A stretch of DNA of 64,000 nucleotides from Shinella sp. PSBB067. GTDB taxonomy: Bacteria; Pseudomonadota; Alphaproteobacteria; Rhizobiales; Rhizobiaceae. Each line of letters begins with the position of its first letter. The first letter of the stretch is position 1. The DNA is taken from positions 3,766,001 through 3,830,000 of the forward strand of contig NZ_CP069303.1 in NCBI RefSeq assembly GCF_016839145.1, in the 5' to 3' direction. A program made the position numbers and the translations under genes. The notes beneath the pieces were generated by a model that worked only from the letters and a program-made list of their open reading frames with translations, was not told where the DNA came from and ran no database searches. Below are positions 56,737-64,000 of the stretch, one piece after another.

Positions 56737-56871
56737 GATTCCGTTTCCCGTCTGGTCAAAATCTGTCGGCGGATGGCGGCGACCGATGCACGACGAACAT
56801 GTCGGAATGATGCCAAGCGCGGGCAAAGGCGTAAGGCGGGAGCGCCCCTCCTGTCGAGGGGCGCCGCCTTC

Positions 56872-56914
56872 AAAAATGCGGCACCGGCGGCTGCTTTGGC
56901 TCCCGCCGGTGCCG
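56872..56914 (-). terminator. Intrinsic terminator of hslU
   Basis: Read on the minus strand, a perfect 12-bp stem (CGGCACCGGCGG, 12-nt loop, CCGCCGGTGCCG) is followed by CATTTTTG. It lies 5 bp after the hslU stop. Confidence 0.85.
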
Positions 56915-56919
56915 AAACG

Positions 56920-58227
56920 TCACAGGATGTAGCGCGACAGGTCCGTATTGGCCGCAAGCGCGCCGACATGCTCGCGCACATAGCCGGCATCGATGACGAG
57001 CTTGTTGCCGCCCTTGTCCGGCGCCTCGAAGGAGATCTCGTCGAGCACCCGCTCCATCACCGTCTGCAGGCGCCGCGCGCCGATATTCTCGACGCTGGCA
57101 TTGAGCTGCACGGCGACATCCGCCAGCGCATCGATGGCGTCCTCGGTGAACTCCAGCTCGACGTCTTCCGTCTGCATCAGCGCCTTGTACTGGCGGATGA
57201 GGCTTGCCTCCGTCTCGGTCAGGATGCGGCGGAAGTCCTCCTTGGTGAGGGCACGCAGCTCGACGCGGATCGGCAGGCGCCCCTGGAGCTCCGGCAGGAG
57301 GTCCGAGGGCTTGGAAACATGGAACGCGCCCGAGGCGATGAAGAGGATATGGTCCGTCTTCACCGGGCCGTACTTGGTGGCGACCGTCGTGCCCTCGACG
57401 AGCGGCAGCAGGTCGCGCTGCACGCCCTCGCGGGAAACGCCCGCGCCCATGCCGCCGTCACGTGCGGCGATCTTGTCGATCTCGTCGATGAAGACGATGC
57501 CGTCGTTCTCCGCCGAGCGGATGGCCTCGCGCTGGATCTGCTCGTTGTCGAGCAGCTTGTCGGATTCGTCGTCGACGAGGATCTTGTACGAGTCCTTGAC
57601 CGTCGTCTTGACCTTCTTGGTGCGCCCGCCCATCGCCTTGCCGAACATTTCGGAAAGGTTCAGCACGCCGATATTGGCGCCCGGCATGCCGGGGATCTCG
57701 AAGCCGCCGGGCATGCCGCCGGTATCGGCGACGTCGACCTCGATCTCCTTGTCGTCCAGCTCGTTGTTGCGCAGCTTTTTACGGAACGAGTCGCGCGTCG
57801 CCGGCGAGGCGGTCGCGCCGACAAGGGCGTCGAGCACCCGTTCCTCGGCATTCATGTGGGCTTTCGCCGTCACCTCGGCGCGCTTCTTCTCGCGCACCAG
57901 GCCGATGCCGACCTCCACGAGATCGCGCACGATCTGCTCGACGTCGCGGCCGACATAGCCGACCTCGGTGAACTTGGTCGCCTCGACCTTGACGAAGGGC
58001 GCACCGGCCAGCTTGGCGAGGCGCCGCGAAATCTCCGTCTTGCCGACGCCGGTCGGGCCGATCATCAGGATGTTCTTTGGCATCACCTCGTCGCGCAGGT
58101 CCGGCTCGAGCTGGTGGCGGCGCCAGCGGTTGCGCAGCGCGATGGCCACGGCGCGCTTGGCGTCGTGCTGGCCGATGATATAGCGGTCGAGTTCGGAAAC
58201 GATCTCGCGGGGCGAAAAATTGGACAT
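56920..58227 (-). CDS. hslU: ATP-dependent protease ATPase subunit HslU
   Basis: A 435-residue AAA+ unfoldase of the HslUV protease. Walker A is [15 protein letters not shown] near residue 58, Walker [13 protein letters not shown] near 243. The variable I domain carries [15 protein letters not shown], and the C-terminus ends DLSRYIL, the tail that inserts into HslV. ATG 58227 gives the family N-terminus ([19 protein letters not shown]). A GNAT gene is inserted between it and hslV. Confidence 0.98.
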   Translation of the reverse strand: MSNFSPREIVSELDRYIIGQHDAKRAVAIALRNRWRRHQLEPDLRDEVMPKNILMIGPTGVGKTEISRRLAKLAGAPFVKVEATKFTEVGYVGRDVEQIVRDLVEVGIGLVREKKRAEVTAKAHMNAEERVLDALVGATASPATRDSFRKKLRNNELDDKEIEVDVADTGGMPGGFEIPGMPGANIGVLNLSEMFGKAMGGRTKKVKTTVKDSYKILVDDESDKLLDNEQIQREAIRSAENDGIVFIDEIDKIAARDGGMGAGVSREGVQRDLLPLVEGTTVATKYGPVKTDHILFIASGAFHVSKPSDLLPELQGRLPIRVELRALTKEDFRRILTETEASLIRQYKALMQTEDVELEFTEDAIDALADVAVQLNASVENIGARRLQTVMERVLDEISFEAPDKGGNKLVIDAGYVREHVGALAANTDLSRYIL

Positions 58228-58241
58228 GGGCTTTTCCGTTT

Positions 58242-58736
58242 CTAGCAACGGTCCCGGGCCATCACCAGCGCCGGGCCGTCCTCTGTCATGCGTTGATCGA
58301 AAGCATGGAATCCGGCCTTTTCATAGGCCCGGATGGCATGCGCATTGTCCGGATGGGGATCGAGCACGATCCGTTCCACACCCTCGGCGAAGACCCTGGC
58401 CGCAAAGGCGTCGATCATCGCCGGCCCGTGGCCGATGCCGACCATGCCGGCAAGGCCGATGAACTGGTCGATGCCGATCGTGCGGTCCGGTCGGTCGCCG
58501 AAGGAAAAATCGTCCGCCGCGATCCGGTAGGATTGAAGATAGGCGAATGGCGCTCCGGCATGCAGAACGATGAAGGATGCCATTGCCGGATCGTCGAAAT
58601 CCGCCGCGATGCCGGCGACTTCCTCCGCCGGCTCGCCCCACCAGCGCCGGACATGCGGCGCGTTCAGCCAGCGTTCCAGCATCGGCAGGTCGGCGTCGGT
58701 CACCGGCCGGAAGGCATAGGCGTCAGCGGTCGGCAT
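58242..58736 (-). CDS. GNAT-family N-acetyltransferase between hslV and hslU
   Basis: A 164-residue acetyltransferase of the AAC(6')/IucB-like branch. [16 protein letters not shown] opens the fold, WWGEPAEEV and [17 protein letters not shown] follow, [19 protein letters not shown] is the acetyl-CoA pyrophosphate loop, and [19 protein letters not shown] is the classic C-terminal motif. I chose ATG 58736, which overlaps the hslV 3' end by 14 bp and begins the fold; longer starts only read into hslV. It may acetylate an aminoglycoside, siderophore precursor or another amine; the substrate is unknown. It is probably expressed with hslVU. Confidence 0.85.
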   Translation of the reverse strand: MPTADAYAFRPVTDADLPMLERWLNAPHVRRWWGEPAEEVAGIAADFDDPAMASFIVLHAGAPFAYLQSYRIAADDFSFGDRPDRTIGIDQFIGLAGMVGIGHGPAMIDAFAARVFAEGVERIVLDPHPDNAHAIRAYEKAGFHAFDQRMTEDGPALVMARDRC

Positions 58737-59283
58737 CCAGCGTTTCCACCACGACATTGTGGTTGGTGTAGACGCAGATGTCGCCGGCAATCTGCATGGC
58801 CCGGCGCGCGATCTCCTCGGCCGACTTGTCGGTATCCATCAGCGCGCGGGCGGCGGCATAGGCGTAGTTGCCGCCCGAACCGATCGCCATGGTGCCGTGT
58901 TCCGGCTCCAGCACGTCGCCGTTGCCGGTCAGCGCCAGCGTGACGGACTTGTCGGCGACCAGCATCATCGCCTCTAGGCGGCGCAGGTACCGGTCGGTGC
59001 GCCAGTCCTTGGCAAGCTCGACGGCGGCGCGCATGAGCTGGTCGGGATATTGCTCCAGCTTGGCCTCGAGCCGTTCGAGCAGCGTGAAGGCATCGGCGGT
59101 CGCGCCGGCGAAACCGGCGATCACGTCGCCCTTGGCGAGGCGGCGGACCTTGCGCGCATTGCCCTTCATGACAGTCTGGCCAAGGCTCACCTGGCCGTCG
59201 CCCGCCATGACCACCTTTCCGTCCTTGCGGACGGTGATGATCGTCGTGGCGTGCATGGAAGCGTAGGGATCGTGTTCACTCAT
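58723..59283 (-). CDS. hslV: ATP-dependent protease peptidase subunit HslV
   Basis: A 186-residue threonine peptidase of the HslUV complex. The mature N-terminus is Thr13 in [14 protein letters not shown], after a 12-residue propeptide; E. coli HslV has only Met to remove. [13 protein letters not shown] follows, and [16 protein letters not shown] is near residue 130. It forms double hexameric rings capped by HslU. A promoter with TTGCAA and TACATA lies about 65 bp upstream. Confidence 0.97.
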   Translation of the reverse strand: MSEHDPYASMHATTIITVRKDGKVVMAGDGQVSLGQTVMKGNARKVRRLAKGDVIAGFAGATADAFTLLERLEAKLEQYPDQLMRAAVELAKDWRTDRYLRRLEAMMLVADKSVTLALTGNGDVLEPEHGTMAIGSGGNYAYAAARALMDTDKSAEEIARRAMQIAGDICVYTNHNVVVETLDADR

Positions 59284-59345
59284 GGATGGACCTCTGGGCC
59301 CGGGAACCGGGCGGACACCGCCGGCGAGGCGGCTTCGTTGTCACC

Positions 59346-59373
59346 TATGTAAGCAGCGCTTCGGCAATTGCAA
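59346..59373 (-). promoter_or_regulatory. Predicted promoter of hslV-GNAT-hslU
   Basis: On the minus strand TTGCAA (59368-59373) and TACATA (59346-59351) are separated by 16 bp. No clear heat-shock sigma-32 pattern is visible. Sequence match only. Confidence 0.4.
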
Positions 59374-59515
59374 ACCGGTGAACGGTGGCGCAGGGATTCC
59401 TTCTGTCCCGTCCCCGCACCGCCTGCCGCAACGGCATTTCCGGGGCGAGCCGAGGCGACCGGGTGCGGACGATGTGGGCATTCGGGGGCACGCCGGGTCG
59501 CGAAGGCTCAAACGA

Positions 59516-59548
59516 AAGAAGCCGCCGGATCGCTCCGGCGGCTTCTTC
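59516..59548 (-). terminator. Intrinsic terminator of the L,D-transpeptidase gene
   Basis: A 14-bp stem centred on TCGC (arms AAGAAGCCGCCGGA and TCCGGCGGCTTCTT) lies 21 bp after the stop on the minus strand. It ends in a T-rich run on both strands and could act in both directions. The rest of the 285-bp gap to hslV (59284-59568) contains the hslV promoter and no gene. Confidence 0.8.
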
Positions 59549-59568
59549 TTGTATAGGCCGTTGCCCGC

Positions 59569-60231
59569 TTACTGCTGGACGACGACGCGGGTGCTGCGGC
59601 CGGGTCGGACGCGCTTGTAGAGGTCGATGATGTCCTGGTTCATCAGGCGGATGCAGCCCGAGGAGGCGGCGGTGCCGATGGAGGCCCATTCCGGCGTGCC
59701 GTGCAGGCGGAACAGCGTGTCCTGCCCCTTCTCGTTGAAGAGGTACATCGCGCGGGCGCCGAGCGGGTTCTTCAGGCCCGGGCCCATGCCGTCCTTGACG
59801 TAGCGGGCGACGTCGGGCTTGCGGTCCGCCATTTCCTTCGGCGGATGCCAGGTCGGCCATTCCTGCTTCCAGGCGATATAGGCCTCGCCCTGCCAGGCAA
59901 AGCCCTGCTTGCCGACGCCGATGCCGTAGCGGACAGCCTTGCCGCCCGGCAGCACGTAGTAGAGGAAGCGGTTCGGCGTGTTGACGATGATGGTGCCGGG
60001 CTTCTCGCTGGTGGCGTAGTCGACGATCTGGCGGTGGAACTTGGTGTTCACCTTGTTGATCGGGATCGCCGGCAGGGCGTAGCCGTTGTCCTCGACAGCG
60101 CCATATTCCGATGTGAAGATGGCATTTGTCGCCACCTTCTCGCCCGGAGCAGGCGTGGAGGAGGAAGAGCAACCGGCGAGCGTGACGGCCGCTGCGAGGC
60201 CGCACAGGAGGAGGGCATTGCGGAAGCGCAT
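59569..60231 (-). CDS. L,D-transpeptidase lipoprotein (YkuD domain)
   Basis: A 220-residue lipoprotein. The signal peptide ends in the lipobox VTLAGC with Cys21, followed by a Ser-rich linker. The YkuD catalytic domain (about 80-215) has YVLPGGKAVRYGIGVGKQGF, the active-site His in LHGTPEWASIG and Cys193 in SSGCIRLMNQD. Such enzymes make 3-3 cross-links or attach lipoproteins to peptidoglycan, which is important in polar-growing Rhizobiales. Being lipidated, it is likely anchored in a membrane facing the periplasm. It is transcribed alone with a strong terminator. Confidence 0.94.
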   Translation of the reverse strand: MRFRNALLLCGLAAAVTLAGCSSSSTPAPGEKVATNAIFTSEYGAVEDNGYALPAIPINKVNTKFHRQIVDYATSEKPGTIIVNTPNRFLYYVLPGGKAVRYGIGVGKQGFAWQGEAYIAWKQEWPTWHPPKEMADRKPDVARYVKDGMGPGLKNPLGARAMYLFNEKGQDTLFRLHGTPEWASIGTAASSGCIRLMNQDIIDLYKRVRPGRSTRVVVQQ

Positions 60232-60657
60232 GAGATTCTCTTAAGGATCAGGAATGAAGAAGTTCCGTGGCGCAGAACTTTTATCGATCATGGTTTATTT
60301 TCGATTAAACCGGTCAATGCAAGTCTATGCGCCGTGGCGCGGGCTTGCGCCTCAGCAAAAAACCGGGGAAGTGTTTTTTTGCAACAATAATGCCGGTCGC
60401 CTGCCGCTTTCGCCGAGCCCGGCTCCTTGCCAAGCATGCCTTTGCGCACCGTTCAATGGCAATTCTTTCGCCCTGCGCCGCCCTCGCACAGGAAGTGCGC
60501 CGTGCGGTTAACGGAATCTTGCTGCGCGGGCGGGGGAATGCGCCGCCTTAACTTTTTCCGGCAGGGTGATTCGCGGTAGACTGCGATTCGCCCGGGCGGC
60601 CCCGGCAAGCTACCCCTGCATGCGCAATCGCGTGAAACAAGGCACGGGCGATTCGCA
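60232..60657. other. Gene-free 426-bp gap between divergent genes
   Basis: The left part (60232-60320), rich in A and T, should hold the promoter and leader of the L,D-transpeptidase gene on the minus strand. The right part leads to mmcB. Short frames here have no protein-like composition and no ribosome binding site. GTTC-N7-ATTC at 60451-60465 is one base short of a LexA box, but lies over 200 bp from mmcB. I see no RNA gene or clear riboswitch. Confidence 0.5.
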
Positions 60658-60690
60658 ATGAAAACGCGAAAACACATCCAGGTTGAACCC

Positions 60691-61221
60691 ATGACGATCG
60701 TTTCGCTGCACAACGACAATCCGCTGCTCGACGGCCGCCAGTCGGATCGCGCCATGATGGTGCGCCGCGGCGTGCAGCGCATGCTGATGGAGATGCGCCA
60801 CGCGGTGCTGCCGGAACTGACGCTGGCGAGCGGCCGGCGGGCCGACCTCATCAGCCTGTCCGACAGGGGCGAGATCTGGATCGTCGAGATCAAGACGTCG
60901 ATCGAGGATTTTCGCGTCGATCGCAAGTGGCCCGACTATCGTCGCCATTGCGACCGGCTGTTCTTCGCCACGCACAAGGACGTGCCGCTCGACATCTTCC
61001 CCGAGGAATGCGGCCTCATCCTTTCCGACGGCTATGGCGCGCACATGCTGCGCGAGGCGCCGGAGCACAGGCTCTCAGCGCCGACGCGAAAGGCCGTGAC
61101 CTTCGCCTTCGCCCGCGTCGCCGCGGGCCGCCTGCTTCTTGCGGAGTTCTCGATGGATGCCCGGCGCGACGGGCCGGACATATCCGCCATCGTCTCGGGC
61201 CGGCGGGACGAGCCGGCCTGA
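60691..61221 (+). CDS. mmcB: MmcB-family DNA repair protein
   Basis: A 176-residue protein of the MmcB family (formerly DUF2161), a PD-(D/E)XK-like fold named from a Caulobacter damage-inducible gene. Motifs are LPELTLASGRRADLISL and the nuclease-like WIVEIKTSIEDFRVDRKW, then CGLILSDGYGAHMLREAP. It is thought to act with ImuB/DnaE2-type translesion pathways. The start is uncertain: ATG 60691 gives the shorter conserved N-terminus, whereas ATG 60658 would add 11 residues; neither has a strong ribosome binding site. It is convergent with actR, with stops adjacent at 61221/61222. Confidence 0.87.
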   Translation: MTIVSLHNDNPLLDGRQSDRAMMVRRGVQRMLMEMRHAVLPELTLASGRRADLISLSDRGEIWIVEIKTSIEDFRVDRKWPDYRRHCDRLFFATHKDVPLDIFPEECGLILSDGYGAHMLREAPEHRLSAPTRKAVTFAFARVAAGRLLLAEFSMDARRDGPDISAIVSGRRDEPA

Positions 61222-61791
61222 TTATTTCGGCGCGCGCTTGGCGAGGATGCGCTGCAGCGTGCGGCGGTGCATGTTGAGGCGGCGGGCCGTCTCGGAGACG
61301 TTGCGGTCGCACATCTCATAGACGCGCTGGATATGCTCCCACCGCACGCGGTCGGCCGACATGGGGTTTTCCGGCAATTCGGCCTTCTCGCCCGGGCGCT
61401 GCGTCAGCGCGGCGAAGATGTCGTCGGCGTCCGCGGGCTTGGCGAGATAGTCGACGGCGCCGAGCTTCACGGCGTTCACGGCCGTCGCGATATTGCCGTA
61501 GCCGGTCAGCATGATGATGCGCGTGTCGTCGCGGCGCTGGCGGATGGCGGCGATGACGTCGAGGCCGCTGCCGTCGCCGAGGCGAAGGTCCACGACGGCA
61601 TATTTCGGCGGATTGGTCTTGGCCTTCGCGATGCCTTCGGCCACCGATTCGGCCGTATCGACGGTGAAGCCGCGTGTTTCCATGGCGCGCGCAAGCCGGC
61701 GCAGGAACGGGCCGTCGTCATCGACGAGGAGAAGGGTAGGATCGGTGCCGATGTCGTCTGGTGCCGTGTGCGGTTCGGTGTTTTCTGCCAT
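61222..61791 (-). CDS. actR: Redox/acid-response regulator ActR (RegA/PrrA family)
   Basis: A 189-residue two-domain regulator. The receiver has LLVDDD, the phospho-acceptor Asp68 in VVDLRLGDGSG and the Lys in YLAKPADAD. The C-terminal Fis-type helix-turn-helix, NVSETARRLNMHRRTLQRIL, is almost invariant in RegA/PrrA/ActR proteins. The family controls respiration, CO2 and nitrogen fixation and acid tolerance in response to redox state. I chose ATG 61791 because GGAAG lies 7-11 bp upstream; ATG 61821 is also in frame. actS is encoded 76 bp upstream on the same strand. Confidence 0.95.
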   Translation of the reverse strand: MAENTEPHTAPDDIGTDPTLLLVDDDGPFLRRLARAMETRGFTVDTAESVAEGIAKAKTNPPKYAVVDLRLGDGSGLDVIAAIRQRRDDTRIIMLTGYGNIATAVNAVKLGAVDYLAKPADADDIFAALTQRPGEKAELPENPMSADRVRWEHIQRVYEMCDRNVSETARRLNMHRRTLQRILAKRAPK

Positions 61792-61867
61792 TTGCGTCTT
61801 CCGTGGCGGATTTTCGTCCATTCTTGATCGGGATCAGCTTATCGCCCGTAAGATGGTGCAGGTAAAG

Positions 61868-63169
61868 TCATTTCGCATTCCTGGCTTCCATCCGCGCCCG
61901 CGGCCAGTCGACGGCAACGCGCGCGCCCGGGCGGTCGCCGGTGCGGTTGCCGAAGGTCAGCCTGGCGCCCGAGCGCTCCAGCAGCGTTTTCGCGATGAAA
62001 AGCCCGAGCCCGAGACCGCCGGCCCGCTCGTCCTTCTGGCGCTTCGTGACATAGGGATCGCCGATGCGCTGGAGAATGTCGGCCGCATAGCCGTCGCCGT
62101 CGTCCTCGATGACGATCGTCACGCGTTCCGGCGTGTGGCTGACGGTGACGGTCACCTCCTCGCGGGCATGGTCGACGGCGTTTTCCAGGAGATTGCCGAG
62201 ACCGTAGAGAATGCCGGGATTGCGGTTGCCGACGGGCTCGCCCGCCCGCTCGCCGTTCTCCACGAGATTGAGCCTGATGCCGAATTCGCGATGCGGCGCC
62301 AGCACCTCCTCCATCAGCGAGGAGAGCGGCAGGACGCGCATATGCGCCTCCTCCTCGGTCGACAGCGTCGTCAGCCGCCGCAGGATGTCGCGGCAGCGCT
62401 CGCTCTGGCTGCGCAGGAGCTGCACGTCCTCGCGGAAGGGATCGTCCGCGCCGAGCTCCCGTTCCATTTCGCGGGCGACCACGCTGATCGTGGCAAGCGG
62501 CGTGCCGAGCTCGTGCGCGGCCGCCGCGGCCAGCCCGTCGAGCTGCGAGAGATGCTTTTCGCGCTGGAGGATGAGTTCGGTTGCCGCGAGCGCATCGGAA
62601 AGCTCCGCGGCCTCCCGCGACACGCGGTAGGAATAGAAGGCGGCGAAGGCCGTGGTCGAGACGATGGCGAACCAGAAGCCGGCGGTCAGCACCGGCGGCA
62701 CGACGAGCAGCGTGCCCGGATACCAGGGCAGCGGAAAGGGCGTGAAGGCGAGCGCCGTGATGCCGGCGACGGCGAGCAGCCCCAGCGTCATGCTGAAGCG
62801 CACCGGTTGCAGCGAGGACGAGATGATGACGGGCACGCAGACCAGCGGTGCGAAGGGATTGGCAAGGCCACCGGTGATGAAGAGCAGCGCCGTCAACTGG
62901 CAGAGGTCGAAGGCGAGCAGCAGGAAGGCCGAGGCCGGCGTCAGGCGGTGGGCCGGCGCAAAGCGCACGGCGAGGAAGAAGTTCACCGCCGCCAGGAGCG
63001 CGATCAGCACCAGCGCCGGCAGCAGCGGCAGCGGGAATTCCAGCCAGAGCGCGACGACAACGACACTGATCGACTGGCCGGCGACGGCCAGCCAGCGCAG
63101 GCGGATGAGCGTCTCGAGGCGAAGCCGCCGCCCGGCGCCCTCGAAGTCGATGTCCTGGTAGCCTGTCAT
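61868..63169 (-). CDS. actS: Redox sensor histidine kinase ActS (RegB/PrrB family)
   Basis: A 433-residue membrane sensor. Six hydrophobic segments occupy about residues 25-185. The quinone-site motif GGxxNPF is present (ITGGLANPFAPL, near residue 100). The H-box AAAAAHELGTPLATI carries His219, and the conserved redox Cys is Cys259 in SERCRDIL. The ATP domain has LLENAVDHAR, DDGDGYA and GGLGLGLFIAKTLL. It is the partner of ActR. The family senses the ubiquinone pool and disulfide state. Confidence 0.95.
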   Translation of the reverse strand: MTGYQDIDFEGAGRRLRLETLIRLRWLAVAGQSISVVVVALWLEFPLPLLPALVLIALLAAVNFFLAVRFAPAHRLTPASAFLLLAFDLCQLTALLFITGGLANPFAPLVCVPVIISSSLQPVRFSMTLGLLAVAGITALAFTPFPLPWYPGTLLVVPPVLTAGFWFAIVSTTAFAAFYSYRVSREAAELSDALAATELILQREKHLSQLDGLAAAAAHELGTPLATISVVAREMERELGADDPFREDVQLLRSQSERCRDILRRLTTLSTEEEAHMRVLPLSSLMEEVLAPHREFGIRLNLVENGERAGEPVGNRNPGILYGLGNLLENAVDHAREEVTVTVSHTPERVTIVIEDDGDGYAADILQRIGDPYVTKRQKDERAGGLGLGLFIAKTLLERSGARLTFGNRTGDRPGARVAVDWPRARMEARNAK

Positions 63170-63279
63170 CCTTCGTCCTTCCTCACCGGGATGCCGCGCT
63201 TTCGAATCGCGAAAGCTCTTATCCCCGTTTTACGCGATTGCGCAGGAAACGCCCGGTTCCTTTTGCCGAAATCCCGTTC

Positions 63280-64000
63280 CTACGTGCCGCGCGGCTTGGC
63301 GCGCGTCGTCGGCATGGCTCCGGCCGGGTCTTCCGGCCAGGGGTGCTTCGGATAGCGCCCGCGCATGTCCGCCCGCACGTCCCGCCAGGAACCGGCCCAG
63401 AAACCGGGCAGGTCCCGCGTCGTCTGGATCGGGCGGTGCGCCGGCGATTGCAGCTCCAGCAGCAGCGGCAGCCGCCCGCCGGCGACGGACGGGTGCTGCT
63501 TCAGGCCGAACAGCTCCTGCACGCGGATCGCCAGCACCGGCTCCGCCCCGTCATAGCGGATCGGATGGCGCTGGCCGGTCGGCGCCTCGAAATGGGTGGG
63601 CGCGAGGCGGGCAAGATCACGCTGCACCTCATGGGGCACCAGCGCCATCAGCCCCTGCTGCAGGCTGCCCGGGGGAATGTCGTCGATGCCGCGTGTCGCC
63701 TCCTGGAAGGGCACGAACCAGTCGTCGAGCCGCGCAAGCAGCGCCTCGTCGCCCGTATCCGGCCAGGGCTCGCCGATGGAGCGGTGAAGGAAGCCGATCC
63801 GGTCGCGCAGTTGCGCCGCCTCGCGGGAAAACGGCAGGACCTGCAGGCCGAGCTGGCGCACGCCCTCGGCAAGCGCCTGCGCCGCCTTCGGCCCGCCGGG
63901 TCGCGGAAGCGGCGTTTCCTCGAGGATCATCGCGCCGAGCCTGACGACCCGCCGCGCCCGCACCTGCCGGCTCGCCCGGTCGAAGACGCATTGGTCCTCG
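63280..64000 (-). CDS. hrpB: ATP-dependent helicase HrpB, C-terminal part (runs off the window)
   Basis: About 240 C-terminal residues of HrpB, a DEAH-box helicase of unclear role. Visible are RARRVVRLGAMIL, LEETPLPRPG, RIGFLHRSIGEPWPD, the HrpB_C segment LPPTHFEAPTGQ-like sequence (here LAPTHFEAPTGQRHPIRY), AVRVQELFG-like IRVQELFGLKQHP, and the typical end RPIQTTRDLPGFWAGSWRDVRADMRGRYPKHPWPEDP. The frame stays open to position 64000, so the helicase core is outside the window. The stop at 63280 lies 110 bp from actS. Confidence 0.92.
   Translation of the reverse strand, partial: EDQCVFDRASRQVRARRVVRLGAMILEETPLPRPGGPKAAQALAEGVRQLGLQVLPFSREAAQLRDRIGFLHRSIGEPWPDTGDEALLARLDDWFVPFQEATRGIDDIPPGSLQQGLMALVPHEVQRDLARLAPTHFEAPTGQRHPIRYDGAEPVLAIRVQELFGLKQHPSVAGGRLPLLLELQSPAHRPIQTTRDLPGFWAGSWRDVRADMRGRYPKHPWPEDPAGAMPTTRAKPRGT

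Noticed and set aside
60451..60465. GTTC-N7-ATTC as a LexA site for mmcB
   Set aside because: One base differs from the alphaproteobacterial GTTC-N7-GTTC box, and it lies over 200 bp from the gene; chance is likely.

Overview
The window is GC-rich chromosomal DNA from an alphaproteobacterium, almost certainly Rhizobiaceae (the Rhizobium/Agrobacterium/Ensifer/Shinella group). The evidence is gene content and order: trpFBA-accD-folC, ChvG/ChvI divergent from pckA, the short HPr kinase with HPr and a mannose-type EIIA, a DivL-type tyrosine 'kinase', ActS/ActR, and an AccD without zinc-ribbon cysteines. I cannot fix the genus. There is no rRNA, tRNA, CRISPR array or prophage; the only mobile element recognised is one IS630-type insertion sequence.

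Layout. 1-3.5 kb: Smr-domain protein, XRE regulator, gyrB. 3.6-14.1 kb: an accessory metabolic region with a nitroreductase, a gabD/HpaI-aldolase pair, and a sugar locus (tandem-winged-helix GntR regulator, aldo/keto reductase, FucU mutarotase, CUT2 ABC importer, zinc dehydrogenase) resembling L-fucose or related aldose use. 14.2-17.3 kb: PHA depolymerase and small conserved proteins. 17.4-22.4 kb: trpFBA-accD-folC. 22.46-23.51 kb: IS630 element with a frameshifted transposase, sitting between the convergent folC and trxA genes. 23.6-35.4 kb, minus strand: divL, a TsaE-AmgK fusion, a MurU-like nucleotidyltransferase, addB, addA, then trxA. 35.7-41.2 kb, minus strand: ahcY, ptsH, EIIA-Man, hprK, chvG, chvI. 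41.5-44.9 kb: pckA, arfB, a BON/LysM protein and alkB. 44.9-49.5 kb, minus strand: hisB-DUF2628-hisHAFE-coaA. 49.8-59.3 kb, minus strand: malate synthase G, a hydantoinase/oxoprolinase, a cytochrome P450, a DUF1402 protein, and hslV-GNAT-hslU. 59.5-64 kb: L,D-transpeptidase lipoprotein, mmcB, actR, actS and the 3' part of an hrpB helicase running off the window.

How the genes work together. The minus-strand block from divL to addA joins cell-cycle signalling, tRNA t6A synthesis, cell-wall sugar salvage and double-strand-break repair. The ptsH-EIIA-hprK-chvGI block joins an incomplete regulatory PTS to the host/acid-responsive ChvG-ChvI system. GabD and HpaI can be read as the last two steps of 4-hydroxyphenylacetate degradation (pyruvate plus succinate semialdehyde, then succinate). 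The sugar locus carries two near-identical palindromes over promoter elements, which are good candidates for operators of its GntR regulator.

Most of the window is housekeeping DNA. The observations I rate highest are the tandem-winged-helix GntR regulator with its paired operators, the 22-bp perfect palindrome upstream of ahcY, the A8 slippage site in the IS630 transposase, the DivL tyrosine in place of histidine, and the TsaE-AmgK/MurU linkage. I found no wholly new system.
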